Part shown: positions 16,301-25,000 of the stretch, piece after piece
How the letters are laid out: each line of letters opens with the position of its first letter
How positions within the stretch are numbered: the first letter of the stretch is position 1
NCBI GenBank assembly: GCA_000482145.1
Contig: AUXH01000045.1
Location: 1 to 57,489, forward strand
Reading direction: 5' to 3'
Length of the DNA stretch: 57,489 nt
Origin: Strigomonas culicis
Lineage: Eukaryota; Euglenozoa; Kinetoplastea; Trypanosomatida; Trypanosomatidae
Made by a program: the position numbers and the translations under genes
Notes under the pieces: model-generated
Database searches by the model: none
Seen by the model: the letters and a program-made list of their open reading frames with translations, nothing else
What the model was told of the DNA's origin: nothing

Positions 16301-18909
16301 GGCTGCACGTGCCGCTGCTCGGCTACGCACTCGCGACGCGCAACCTCGTGGAGACCCTTTCCGCGTCCGTGGACAGGGGGTGCGCGAGCTGGGGCGCCTA
16401 CCTCTCGACCCACCTGTGGCCGGCCGGAGACGTTCGCGCGCACCTCGGTGGCGGCGCGGCCGCGGACGCGCGCGCGCCGCCGCCGTGGCCGCCGCGCACG
16501 TCCCACGAGGAGCCGTACGAGGCCGTGTCGATGCCGGAGACGACGCTGCTCAGCAAGATGGAGACCGGCAGCGCGCGCGGCTGGATGGCGGTGCTGGAGC
16601 AGAAGGAGGAGGCGCTGCTCGCGGCCCTCTCGGAGGGGGTCCACCACTGGGCCCACTTTCTCTTCTCCTGTCTGTATGACATCGTCGTGGGCGTGACATC
16701 CGTTTCGCACTTCAGCAAGTACACGCTGCTCGCCGCCACCCCCACGGACACGGTGCGGGAGGGGCTGCTGCCGCTGCTGTGGGCGTACCGCCCGTCCGTG
16801 CTCCTCGTCGACGACGCCGAGTACCTGCAGGACGGCGCGCTGGCGTGTCTGACGCCGGCGAACCAAATCACGCTGGCCCTCTCCTCCGAGATGCCGCCGT
16901 GGCTGGAGAAGCAGCGGCACCTGTGCGGCGCCGTGGTGCGCGGGCTGCGCCACGACCTGCAGAAGCTGTCCGCCGTGTCGACCGTGTCGCTGCAGGACTC
17001 CATGCGCTGTCAGCGGCCGGAGGTGGGCGGGGCGCTGCTGCAGCTGTGCGCGGACGCCCCGTTCGAGAGCTTCTCGCACCTGGTCGCGCCGGCCGCGCCC
17101 GCCGACGAGGAGCCGGAGGAGCCGCGGCTGGTCCCGCCCGCCTTCCCGGGCCTCGTGTCGCGCAGCGGGGTCGAGATGTGGACCCACGCGGTGCCGCTCA
17201 AGTGGGGCCCGCACGCGGACGTGGTGGCCGCCCTGTTCATCGCGCGGTACCTCGGCAGCTACGCGCTGGAGTTCACGCCGCCCAGCCCCACCGTGGCGCT
17301 GTGCACCGCGTTCGGGGACGAGTACGCGCGCTGGCGCGAGGCCTGCGCGCGGGCCCCGCTGCACGTGAGCTGCGTGCCGTTCGACGACGCCGTGCAGCCG
17401 CCGGAGGCGGAGCGGGGCGCGGACATCCTACTGGTCTCGCTGTCCGGGTTCGTCCACCGTCTGTGCCCGCCGACGGAGATCAAGTCGGCGGAGGCGCGCC
17501 AGCGGCGGTGGGCCGAGGTGCTCGACAGCGCGTCGCCTAACGCGTTTCTCGAGCGCTTCCAGAGCTGGCTGTGGCGCGTGCTGCGCCGAGCCAAGGCGGG
17601 CGTCATCCTGATCGGCTCCGCGGAGCTCACCGCGCACGTCCCGCTGCTGCGCCAGTTCCACGAGTACGTCAAGCAGCAGCGGCTGTCGCTCACCAACAGG
17701 GGAGCCAAGGCAGCGTACTGGGTGCCGGAGGACGCCGGCTCGGCCGTGCTGGCGCTGCAGTGCCCGGACCATCACAAGTGTCGGCGCACCGCCGCGATCC
17801 GCGTGAGCGCGAGCAACAAGGGCTGCGAGATATTTCTCGACGGCATTCCCCGATGCGGTCTGCTCTGCCTGAAGCCGTACGAGGGGTGCGGCAGCTACGC
17901 GCACGCATGCCTGGAGCCGTGCCACCTGCAGCGCGCGCCCGGCGCGAGCGCGGCGGAGGAGCCGCACGCGCACTGCCCGTACCCGTGCGGTAAGAACCTC
18001 CACTGCGGCCACGTGTGCCACCGCGCGTGCGGCGAGGCGTGCGGCTCGTGCAACTTCGTGGGCCTCCGCGAGCTGCCCTGCGGCCAGCGCGTGCTGTGCG
18101 GCGTCGGGCTGGACGAGAACCTGCGCTACGAGTTCATCCCGCACTTCAAGAAGTCCGCGTGCGAGCAGGCCTATGTGCAGTGCGAGGAGGAGGTCTTCGT
18201 CCCGTGCGCGCGGTGTGGCACGAAGGTGCTCGTCCCGTGCGCCTTCTACACCCAATACAACGCCCGCCTGAAGGAGACCCTCAAGGAGAGGAGCGAGGAC
18301 AGCGGTGGAGCTGTCAAGCACGTGCCGGGCGAGAGCACCTTCTCCGTGTCGGAGCGGCAGTGCGCCGGCTGTGTGACGCTGTTTAACAGAGTGTGTGCCA
18401 AGTACGGCTTCGACCTCCTCGAGGTGCCGCCCGTTCACATCCCCGCCAAAGCGCTCCACCGCTCCGCGGACGTCGATCACGACGACGACGAGGAGGAAGA
18501 GGAGGACGCCGCGTGCGAGCTCACGGTGGGGCCCGGCACCCTTCCGCGCCATCTTCTCTCGCCCGAGGCGCAGGACGAGCTGCGGCAGAAGTTTGTGTCG
18601 GCAGGTCGGCTGGCGGACCTGCGGGCGAAGAGGGAGGCGGGTGAGATCAGCACCGAAAAGGCGGCCGCGGCCTCGTCCCAGTTTGCCCAACTGAAGGCCC
18701 AATACGAGGCAAACAAGGCGCAGCAAGAGAAGGAGAGAGAGTCGTACAAGTCGGAGCTGCGTGTGACCGCAGAGGGGTGGGCCCAGCGTCTGAGGAAGCG
18801 GCTGGAAGAGCAAGTCGCGTTGAACGAAGAGCTGGAGTCCATGATACCGCTCCTGGTGAGCAATGCGAGTGAAGAGGGCAAGAGGCAAAAGGAGTTTGCC
18901 TTCTTGTAA
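13345..18909 (+). CDS. ZNFX1-like SF1 helicase with NFX1-type zinc region
   Basis: The 1854-aa protein has a long N-terminal region (1-780) with no motif I recognise. Degenerate SF1B (UPF1-like) helicase motifs follow: QVEALSVL (Q/Ia-like) near 775, SGVVGSGKSTVL (Walker A) at about 803-814, VLLVDDAEYL (motif II, DDAE for DEAx) near 1152, GADILLVSL (motif V) and RRAKAGVILIGSAELTAH (motif VI region). A cysteine/histidine-rich block (about 1472-1630) has repeated C-x3-C, CGHVCHRACGEACGSC and CGKNLHC units like the NFX1-type fingers of ZNFX1. An acidic tract (near 1712) and a C-terminal coiled coil end it. ZNFX1 acts in RNA surveillance and small-RNA inheritance in other eukaryotes. The order of parts fits ZNFX1, but motif III and parts of domain 2 are weak, so activity is uncertain. 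No signal or membrane segment is seen. Confidence 0.65.
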   Translation: MKRSREGAQESPFAATFEIIEGLTKAVHDATTVSWRMAEQHLYSPSFSVADTVRLPTEKDPFSIFAARRKLFDRVFLSDCLEDKENPTLINTIALVGNENTVLFFHSPDGSYAHGTGASPAQFLQQGGVDAATGARCFAGDVVAYAPQAPLSATAPRVRDVQFITYRAEVLSDAESWADAVRANLACVARWAGQVASQPPGLARLSFVAGAALGLRAKASGKVDPTAEGWWRSLQLPLLLRTAPAVRRTLDKKVVVQLQHCVVSLLRIYVDLLQHTGSIFHQPHLVSALAGEFFASPLFVEGLSIVLPEVSGTLLSSVLRSATKAMQDAIQLFLTLQASTEAVGLRSVESDPYKRVLWGAASNSFEVLLHGLSAVWLRNRGEVGGRPGTDVSGVAEQMLEEVAGTGVFHSVTQWLQKRHSSAPEQGDTSLFKRLLDPPSLREVRSLYGLTAHALSENLEAMKKTNTPYLTKDATRFLEALAGAAHAELYGAPARAVKQALEHLERNPSYAPEVDPGIAAVRIQSVSPSAMRADLTAYTASEVRHNEQFGLPLAIEATHHYPQERENLFLETVQRTSSLDGCSTFLYALVRLQGRFSLFPLVVTTVEEADPTRLHLRAHVLRDGELFPEFVDLGAQMAADGRPDAWLIAERPTKSLDAGDVWSVTANASLLGRQCPALSHLDLLRRSAAVHAALKELVGRPPPAAPRTTARREAATADALAAPAALWMDYFATGRPSLQVGLSSLSAASLAALSGATGGEAIIQELVADAPFTPPQVEALSVLATHVIAPSAREPLEREQNFLHLVSGVVGSGKSTVLRASGIVKGKMLAAARKEHYAGLHPSIKEATDALREACQALQQSPAEEQQAEVPVETLEQALRDLANALEAQTTHFLQLSNGLRCATTPLLVRCAARTGVEAMERGGGIQDPEEGLERDMSDVAQEGFTRALKAPFVQQCAHVWKTLRTLSDRLALTPREGRGASGRQGRLHVPLLGYALATRNLVETLSASVDRGCASWGAYLSTHLWPAGDVRAHLGGGAAADARAPPPWPPRTSHEEPYEAVSMPETTLLSKMETGSARGWMAVLEQKEEALLAALSEGVHHWAHFLFSCLYDIVVGVTSVSHFSKYTLLAATPTDTVREGLLPLLWAYRPSVLLVDDAEYLQDGALACLTPANQITLALSSEMPPWLEKQRHLCGAVVRGLRHDLQKLSAVSTVSLQDSMRCQRPEVGGALLQLCADAPFESFSHLVAPAAPADEEPEEPRLVPPAFPGLVSRSGVEMWTHAVPLKWGPHADVVAALFIARYLGSYALEFTPPSPTVALCTAFGDEYARWREACARAPLHVSCVPFDDAVQPPEAERGADILLVSLSGFVHRLCPPTEIKSAEARQRRWAEVLDSASPNAFLERFQSWLWRVLRRAKAGVILIGSAELTAHVPLLRQFHEYVKQQRLSLTNRGAKAAYWVPEDAGSAVLALQCPDHHKCRRTAAIRVSASNKGCEIFLDGIPRCGLLCLKPYEGCGSYAHACLEPCHLQRAPGASAAEEPHAHCPYPCGKNLHCGHVCHRACGEACGSCNFVGLRELPCGQRVLCGVGLDENLRYEFIPHFKKSACEQAYVQCEEEVFVPCARCGTKVLVPCAFYTQYNARLKETLKERSEDSGGAVKHVPGESTFSVSERQCAGCVTLFNRVCAKYGFDLLEVPPVHIPAKALHRSADVDHDDDEEEEEDAACELTVGPGTLPRHLLSPEAQDELRQKFVSAGRLADLRAKREAGEISTEKAAAASSQFAQLKAQYEANKAQQEKERESYKSELRVTAEGWAQRLRKRLEEQVALNEELESMIPLLVSNASEEGKRQKEFAFL

Positions 18910-19216
18910 TTGAACATGGTGACGGGAGGGAGAAGTAATATCTGGACGCACTAAATTACTGATAACATCGATATAGACTCTGTAAACGGTTGCAGATACA
19001 CACCTAAAAAGGGAAAAAAAAGTGTACAAGTGTGTTTTAGCATGTTGGTGGTGGTGGGGATGTTCCTTGTGCGTTTGTACTCTTTTGTTGTTGTTGTTGT
19101 TCTTCATCCTTTTTGTGCCTCTTCTCTACCTCCTTTTTGTATCACTTTTCCTTGTTGCCATGTCCCTCTTTGTTTGTGCGGAAAAGCTGCTATTTATTTA
19201 GGTTCTACTCGTTTTC
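18910..19216 (+). promoter_or_regulatory. Spacer with splice acceptor (AG 19185-19186)
   Basis: GTT repeats and a long C/T-rich tract (about 19080-19172) are followed by GAAAAG with AG at 19185-19186, leaving a 30-nt leader before ATG 19217. Nothing else is visible. Confidence 0.45.
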
Positions 19217-20407
19217 ATGCGGCGATGGGCGCAGAGGTGCTTCTCTTGCCAACGCGCAGACTGGCCCACGACCAGTAGCACATCCTCGTTTCTGCAAACT
19301 TACTACCGTAGCATTTTTGTTCGGTTCCAAGAAACACCCAACGACGCGTGCTACAAGTTCTTCGTGAAGGGTGTCAACTTTTTACCAGTGGGCGTCAACA
19401 CCATGCTGTTTGATCGCGCGAATGATCATCAGTCGCCGCTCGCGCACTCCATCTTGAGTGCACTGCCCATGGTGGAGGAGGTGACGATCGGTTCGACGTT
19501 TGTGACCGTCCGTCGCGTCGAATCGGACAACGCCACCGCGGCGGCGAGGTACTTCGCGATGAAGTTCCACGGCACCAACTCGCTGGAGGATACGGAGGAG
19601 GACGCGGCGGCGCGCTCCGCGGCGCTGCAGCAGCATGTGACGGACGCCATGCAGGACGACGAAGGGGCGTCGGTGTCGGCGGCGCCCACGCCAGACGCGG
19701 CACCGTCTGCCACTCCGCAGGCGGACTTTGAAATGGGCGGGTTCCACATTGAGGAGGGCCCGCCGGACGAGGTGATTGACGAGGCGGCGCTGCGGGCGAT
19801 GATCGAGGCGATGAACTGGTCGGAGCTCAAGATGCTGGTCAGCGCGCTGCTGACGGACCACTTCTGCAGCGGCCAGCCGCACATCGCGCCGGACGCGCCG
19901 CACCCGCACGCGGACACGCTGCCACAGGACGGCGACAGCGACGTGGTGCTCATGATCAAGGAGCTCGTGTCGACGTCGATCCGCCCGCAGCTGCAGGACG
20001 ACGGCGGCGACATCCGCTTCGTGCGCTTCCTCCCCGAGCCGGGCGTCATGGAGGTCGAGATGCTCGGCGCGTGCCGCACGTGCAAGAGCAGCAAGACGAC
20101 GCTGGTCGATCTCATCGAGCGCACGACGCGCCACTGGATTCCAGAGGTGAAGACCGTGAAGGAAGTCATGCGCGTCTCGGCGTTCGAAGAGTTCTCGGCC
20201 GAGCGGAGAGAGCGCGCTGTCGCCGCCGCCACTACCGCCGGTGTTGAGGATACATCCGCAGAGGGCGACGACAAGAACTTCTCCGAAGGGGAGACCCAGA
20301 AGGTCCGATTCGGCCATGTCACCACCGATGCGCCGTCGTTTCGCGTTGTTCGAGAGGTGAACTCGTGCGAAGGAAGTAGCGAGAGCCAAACAACGAAACA
20401 AAAATAA
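19217..20407 (+). CDS. NFU1: Mitochondrial iron-sulfur cluster carrier NFU1
   Basis: The 396-aa protein has the two-domain build of NFU1. After an Arg/Ser-rich presequence (MRRWAQRCFSCQRADWPTTS), the Nfu N-terminal domain starts with IFVRFQETPNDACYKFFVKG at about 33-52. A long Ala/acidic linker follows, and the NifU C-terminal domain lies at about 243-320 with DDGGDIRFVRF and the cluster-binding pair Cys286-x2-Cys289 in GACRTCKSS. NFU1 passes [4Fe-4S] clusters to lipoate synthase and respiratory targets in the mitochondrial matrix. The linker (about 125-240) and the C-terminal extension after 325 make it longer than the human or yeast protein. Trypanosomatids are known to carry several NFU paralogues; which one this is cannot be told here. 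Confidence 0.9.
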   Translation: MRRWAQRCFSCQRADWPTTSSTSSFLQTYYRSIFVRFQETPNDACYKFFVKGVNFLPVGVNTMLFDRANDHQSPLAHSILSALPMVEEVTIGSTFVTVRRVESDNATAAARYFAMKFHGTNSLEDTEEDAAARSAALQQHVTDAMQDDEGASVSAAPTPDAAPSATPQADFEMGGFHIEEGPPDEVIDEAALRAMIEAMNWSELKMLVSALLTDHFCSGQPHIAPDAPHPHADTLPQDGDSDVVLMIKELVSTSIRPQLQDDGGDIRFVRFLPEPGVMEVEMLGACRTCKSSKTTLVDLIERTTRHWIPEVKTVKEVMRVSAFEEFSAERRERAVAAATTAGVEDTSAEGDDKNFSEGETQKVRFGHVTTDAPSFRVVREVNSCEGSSESQTTKQK

Positions 20408-20733
20408 CACTTAAAAAAATGGAAACAAGATGGGTAGTGGTGGGGTGAAAGGACGTAAAGCAAATTGTAGTGGTGGCTATCTGATGCATGCAATGGGTGG
20501 TGCTTTATGTTTTACACGGACACATATACACGTCTCGCTTTCCAAGAATCATACATATTAACAACAACAACAATAAAGAATTACGTAATTCAACCGAATG
20601 CAAAAAAAAAAAGAGCAATACCTATTCTGTTTTATTTTTCACGTGATTTATCCTACATCCCCTTCCTTCGCACACATTCTCTCTCCTCTTCTTGTTTTTT
20701 TTTTTTTTGCGTTTGTGACGTAGAAGGAACACG
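20408..20733 (+). promoter_or_regulatory. Spacer with splice acceptor (AG 20722-20723)
   Basis: CTCTCCTCTTCTTG and a T15 run at about 20680-20708 lead to GTGACGTAG with AG at 20722-20723, giving a very short 10-nt leader. An A10 run lies near 20601-20610. No gene is seen. Confidence 0.5.
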
Positions 20734-21420
20734 ATGTTTTTCGATGATGCCGTGGATGTAACGCGGACAGCGTTCCGCACCACTGTGAGCGAAGACGAGC
20801 CGTACGACTTCGGCCTCATGGCCGCGCAGGACGTGCACGCCTCCGTCGAGATCACACACATGGTCTACACGCCTCCGCAGTCGATGGAGGAGCTGCGCGC
20901 CTACCTCACGACGAGGGGCAGACCCGCACCCGTGGAGGGCGAGAGCCATGTGCTCTCCGTCACAGCGCAGGTGCGCACCCTCGGCATGTCGAACAAACTA
21001 GAGTCTTACGTGGTGGCGGCGTTTCCGCTGGAGACGCGGCGCGTCGTGGAGATTGAAAAGGAAAAACAAAAATTAGTAACACGGAAGGGCGTGCCGGAGC
21101 CAGGGGATGCAGCAGCGGTACCGCCCGTCCTCGCGCTCGGGGAGCACAGCTTCGTGGTCACGCCTGCGGCCTCCGACATCGTGGCGTGCGTGCGCATCCG
21201 TCTCGACGTCGATGCCTCTGCCCAGCTCTCCGTTGTGGGCCCTGGCACGGTCATGTTCTACGGCGAGCAGCACAGCGCGCTGATACCGGAGTGGGAGAAC
21301 CACCGTATTTTCCGCGTCAACGAGGATGATGAAGAGGTCGATGGCGAGGAGGACGAGGAAGAAGAGTCCGAGATGGACGATGACGAGCTGCGCGACATGT
21401 TCCGCTACTCGAGGCGCTAG
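20734..21420 (+). CDS. Acidic-tailed nucleoplasmin-like protein (tentative)
   Basis: The 228-aa protein has a beta-rich body (about 25-195) and a very acidic tail (about 198-222, runs of Glu and Asp), ending in RDMFRYSRR. The body ends with LSVVGPGTVMFYGEQ, which resembles the closing strands of nucleoplasmin/FKBP39-type chaperone domains (V-x-G-x-G-x-V-x-x-x-G). Its own acidic tract is like the A2 tract of nucleoplasmins. A nucleoplasmin-like protein is known in the T. brucei ISWI chromatin complex; whether this is its orthologue I cannot say. No targeting signal or membrane segment is present. An unrelated acidic beta-sandwich protein is the alternative. Confidence 0.55.
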   Translation: MFFDDAVDVTRTAFRTTVSEDEPYDFGLMAAQDVHASVEITHMVYTPPQSMEELRAYLTTRGRPAPVEGESHVLSVTAQVRTLGMSNKLESYVVAAFPLETRRVVEIEKEKQKLVTRKGVPEPGDAAAVPPVLALGEHSFVVTPAASDIVACVRIRLDVDASAQLSVVGPGTVMFYGEQHSALIPEWENHRIFRVNEDDEEVDGEEDEEEESEMDDDELRDMFRYSRR

Positions 21421-22041
21421 AGGGCTGCTTGTGTGCGTGTCCGTGCGTGTGTGTGCTTGTATGCTTGGATGTACCCCATTTTCGATTAATATAACATGTA
21501 GTGTTTCTCCGTCGCTAACGTTCGTGCAAATGAAATGCTCTAAACGCCTTATTAATAAAACTTCTTAATCATATAGATTATATCAGTAAGAATAATGTTC
21601 ATACAGGCAGTTAGATGTTCGCTAACGACATGCTGCTGCTACTAACTCCGTCAAACACTCTGACATATTGTTGCCATCAGCACCTCTCTCTCCCCCTCTC
21701 ACTCTTCACGCACCTCTCGAAAGCCTTTGCAAATACAGTTCAATTGTTCGTTAAAGCAGCCAGGGGGTATATTGGCTCTTTTTTTTTCTTCGCAATATCC
21801 AAACCGGATCTATTTTCATTTTTATTTATATAGCTGACCTAGTAGACACGGATAGTTATTCCATTTTTATGATTACGTTGCCCTGTTGTCCGTTCACTTG
21901 CTTTATATCGTTATAAATACATTCATCTTGTCAGGTTTCCGCGAAGCACATTAATCAGTTTCTTGGATTGTCTCCTCTTCACAGCGGTTTAGTATCTCTT
22001 GTATAATTTCCGTATTCAATAGTTTTTTTTTTCCCTCCTTC
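21421..22041 (+). promoter_or_regulatory. 621-nt spacer with splice acceptor (AG 21983-21984)
   Basis: The spacer is A/T-rich with T runs. CTTGGATTGTCTCCTCTTCACAG ends at AG 21983-21984, and there is no ATG between it and 22042. A 72-codon frame from ATG 21615 is hydrophobic, low-complexity and T-rich and is not called. A TG repeat lies near 21427-21460. Confidence 0.5.
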
Positions 22042-25000
22042 ATGTATAGGCCGAGGAGTCATGCTGCGCAGAGCCTTAACCAAAACGCCTCCTCCTCCGC
22101 GCCCCACCTGCAGCAGGTGGGGGCACAGGCAGGCGGGTCTCACCGCACCATCGCCACGCCGGTGCCGCGCAGCATGCGCCTAGCCACAGCGCTGGCATCC
22201 GCCTCTTCCACTCTGGCGACTGCAGAGGACTGCACTTCCTTCGCCGCACCGAGCCCACCCACCGGGATCTGCACAAAGGCGGCCGCCACGGTGCCGCTCC
22301 CTCGTAGTGCCCACCATAACGGCAGCGGCGGCTTCGGCATTATCGATCGTGTGGAGGAAACGTGTGTGCAGGAGTGCCAGCCGCCGCCCGCTGGCGGCCC
22401 TCCGCGCGGCGGCGGATGGTCGGGCGGGGCAGGCGCGGCGGTGGGCCGCAGCTGGCCGTGCCGCGAGCAGTGGCCGCCGCACCCCAGCCCCGGCGAGCTC
22501 GCGCTGCAGGCACACGGGCCGCGTCCCTTCTCGCAGCAGCGGTCAGCGCCGCTGCCACTGCCAAGGTCGGCCATCACCGCGTTAGAGGGGGGTGCACAGC
22601 GCTCGCTGGAGGAGGGCTCCCACGCGCTCGCTGCGACATCGGCCGTCACCCCATCATTGCCCCGGACGCCCATCCTCACCCCACCCTTCACCAGCGGCCT
22701 GCTACAGTTGGAGGGCAGCAGTGATCCTTCTCTGACCGCGACGGACGCGCCCGTTATAGCGCCCATGGTATCGGCCCCGGCGGACGATGCGCAGATCCCC
22801 TGCGACCCTGCGGCGCTCGCCCCGGAGCTCCTGCGGCGCGTCTTCGAGCGCTTTGTGGACGCCCAGTTCGAGTCGGGCGACTTCACGGTACTCCCCGCCC
22901 TGGACGCCCAGCGCGAGCTGCTGCAGAAGGTGCTGGATCACCAGACGGCCCTGCACAGCGCACACGTGGCACCGCCGCGCGCAGCGGTGCCCTGGTTCTT
23001 CCAAAGAGAGGCGGCGCGGCTGCGCCAGGTGGAGCGCGAACTGCTCGAGCGCTCCCGCCAGTGCCACATCACCGACACGCTCGACTGGGACAGCGTGCTT
23101 CCCTACTTCCCGCCCGACCGCATCCCTCTTGCGGTGCAGTGCGCGCTCAGCCCCTCTGTGCGGCGGAGGGCGGAGCAGCGGGCGTGGGCCGCACTCGTGC
23201 TGGCGGCCGCGCTCGGCGGCGCGCCCACCATCGCCGACAGCGCCGGCGGCGCCGACCGCCACATCGGGGTGGGCCTGACAGCGGACGGGAACGACCGGCT
23301 GAACGGGCGGTGGCGCACCTACCCCCCGCACGCGGTGCCGGCCACCCGCCGCCTCCCGCACTTCCCCCTGCCCCCGCCGCAGCGCGACGGGCTGTCGGAC
23401 GCGGACAGGGGGCTGCGGACGCTGCTGCCCTGCGAGCGGCAGGCGCTCCTGCTGGACGGGCTGTGGCGCGAGGGGGCCCTGCTGGACGCGGACAGCCGCG
23501 CGACGGCGTACATGAATCCGGTGCTCCAGCGACAGGCGGGCGGGGGTGGGCCGGAGGTGGTCGCGCGCGTGTTTGTGAGCACGCTGCCGCACAGCGTGCG
23601 AACCGCCGAGACCGCGGAGTTTGCCGCCGTGCCCCAGACCGCGGCGGTCGCGCCGTACGGGGAGGACCGGTGGCAGCGGATCCACATACACAGCAGCAAC
23701 GGGAGCCTCACGACGAGCCGTTGTGGCGGTGTGAGCGAGGTGCTGCCGCCGCCCGAGCTGGAGGACAGCGAGGGCGGCGGGAGGGGACCCGTGGCGGCGG
23801 CGGCGGCCGGAAGCGGCGGGAGAGAGGTGGTTGATGCCGTGGCGCGCTTCCGCCTGCGGGCGGACGGCCAGCCCCACCCGCTGCTGACAGGCCTTTATCC
23901 GTTTCTTTCCGCAGAGGATGCCAGCGGCGTGCTACATCTGTTTTTTGGTGTCGACACCCCACCACCGCCCCCCGCTTTTATGCAGTGGGTATGCCACCGT
24001 TTTCGCCCTCGCCTCGCTCCCATCGAAGAATCCGGCACGCCTCTGCTGGCGGACCGGCAAGGGTCTCCTGCTCTCTCACTGGACAGCGTGCGGCGCGCAC
24101 GGAGCGGCGCGCACAGCACAGACTGCTCGGCCCCGCCGGCGCTGTGGGACGACGCGGAGCGCAACGCCGCCGCGCTGCGCGACGCCCCACGGTGGTCCGA
24201 CGACGAGGAGCCGGAAGTGCGGTCGCTGACGGCGGGCGCCCCGCCGGCGCTGGCAGGTGCCGCCGCCGCGACAGACACGCGCGCCCACATGCCCGGCGCC
24301 CAGTACTTCATCCCGGAGACCCCCGTCTGCGAGGGGGACCGTGGCGCGCCGCGGCCGGCCGCGCGGAGGCTGGCGCTGCACATCACTGAGGCGCAGCTGC
24401 CGTGGCTGTGCACGCTGCTGCATGTCCACAGCGCCTGCGGCGGGCTGCCGCAGCTGCAGGAGCTGCACTGCTCCTTCACGAAGGGGGCGCTGCGGCGCGA
24501 CGGCACGCTCCGCTCGTGCTGGCTGTGGGTGAAGAGCATGCTCGCGGCGCGGGAGGGCCTGCACGTGCTGAACCTGACCGAGCGGGAGCAGGAGGCGGAC
24601 GCGCACCAGCCCACGCCCACGGACCCGGCGGCGGACGCTTGCCCACCGTCCGCCATCGCAGCGCACGCGGTAGCAGCCTTCGGCGATCTGCACCGCATCC
24701 CGCGGGTGCAGGTGCTGCGTCTCCTCCATGAGACCCCACTCGACGTCCTGCAGGCGGTCGTCGGCGACCGCAACATGCGGCGCGTGACGGACTGCGGCGA
24801 CCCCCGGATCCCCTGGAGCGAGCTCTCCCCCCCGGCGGAGGCTGCTAGTGCGGTGGCGGGCGCCGACGGTGAGGCCCTGCCGCTCTGGCAGCTGCGCGAG
24901 TTGTACTACGTCGCGGAGCGGCCGGCGCGCGCGAAGGGCGCCGCGCCGCTGCGGCCGCAGGAGGACCCCCCGCGGTCCTACGTCCGCCTGACGGCGCAGC

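Noticed and set aside
15142..17364. Antisense open frame (740 codons) inside the ZNFX1-like gene
   Set aside because: Arg/His/Leu-rich shadow of a GC-rich sense frame with real helicase motifs.
21615..21833. 72-codon ORF in the spacer before the LRR gene
   Set aside because: T-rich, hydrophobic, low-complexity sequence inside an outron-like region with no clear acceptor tract of its own.
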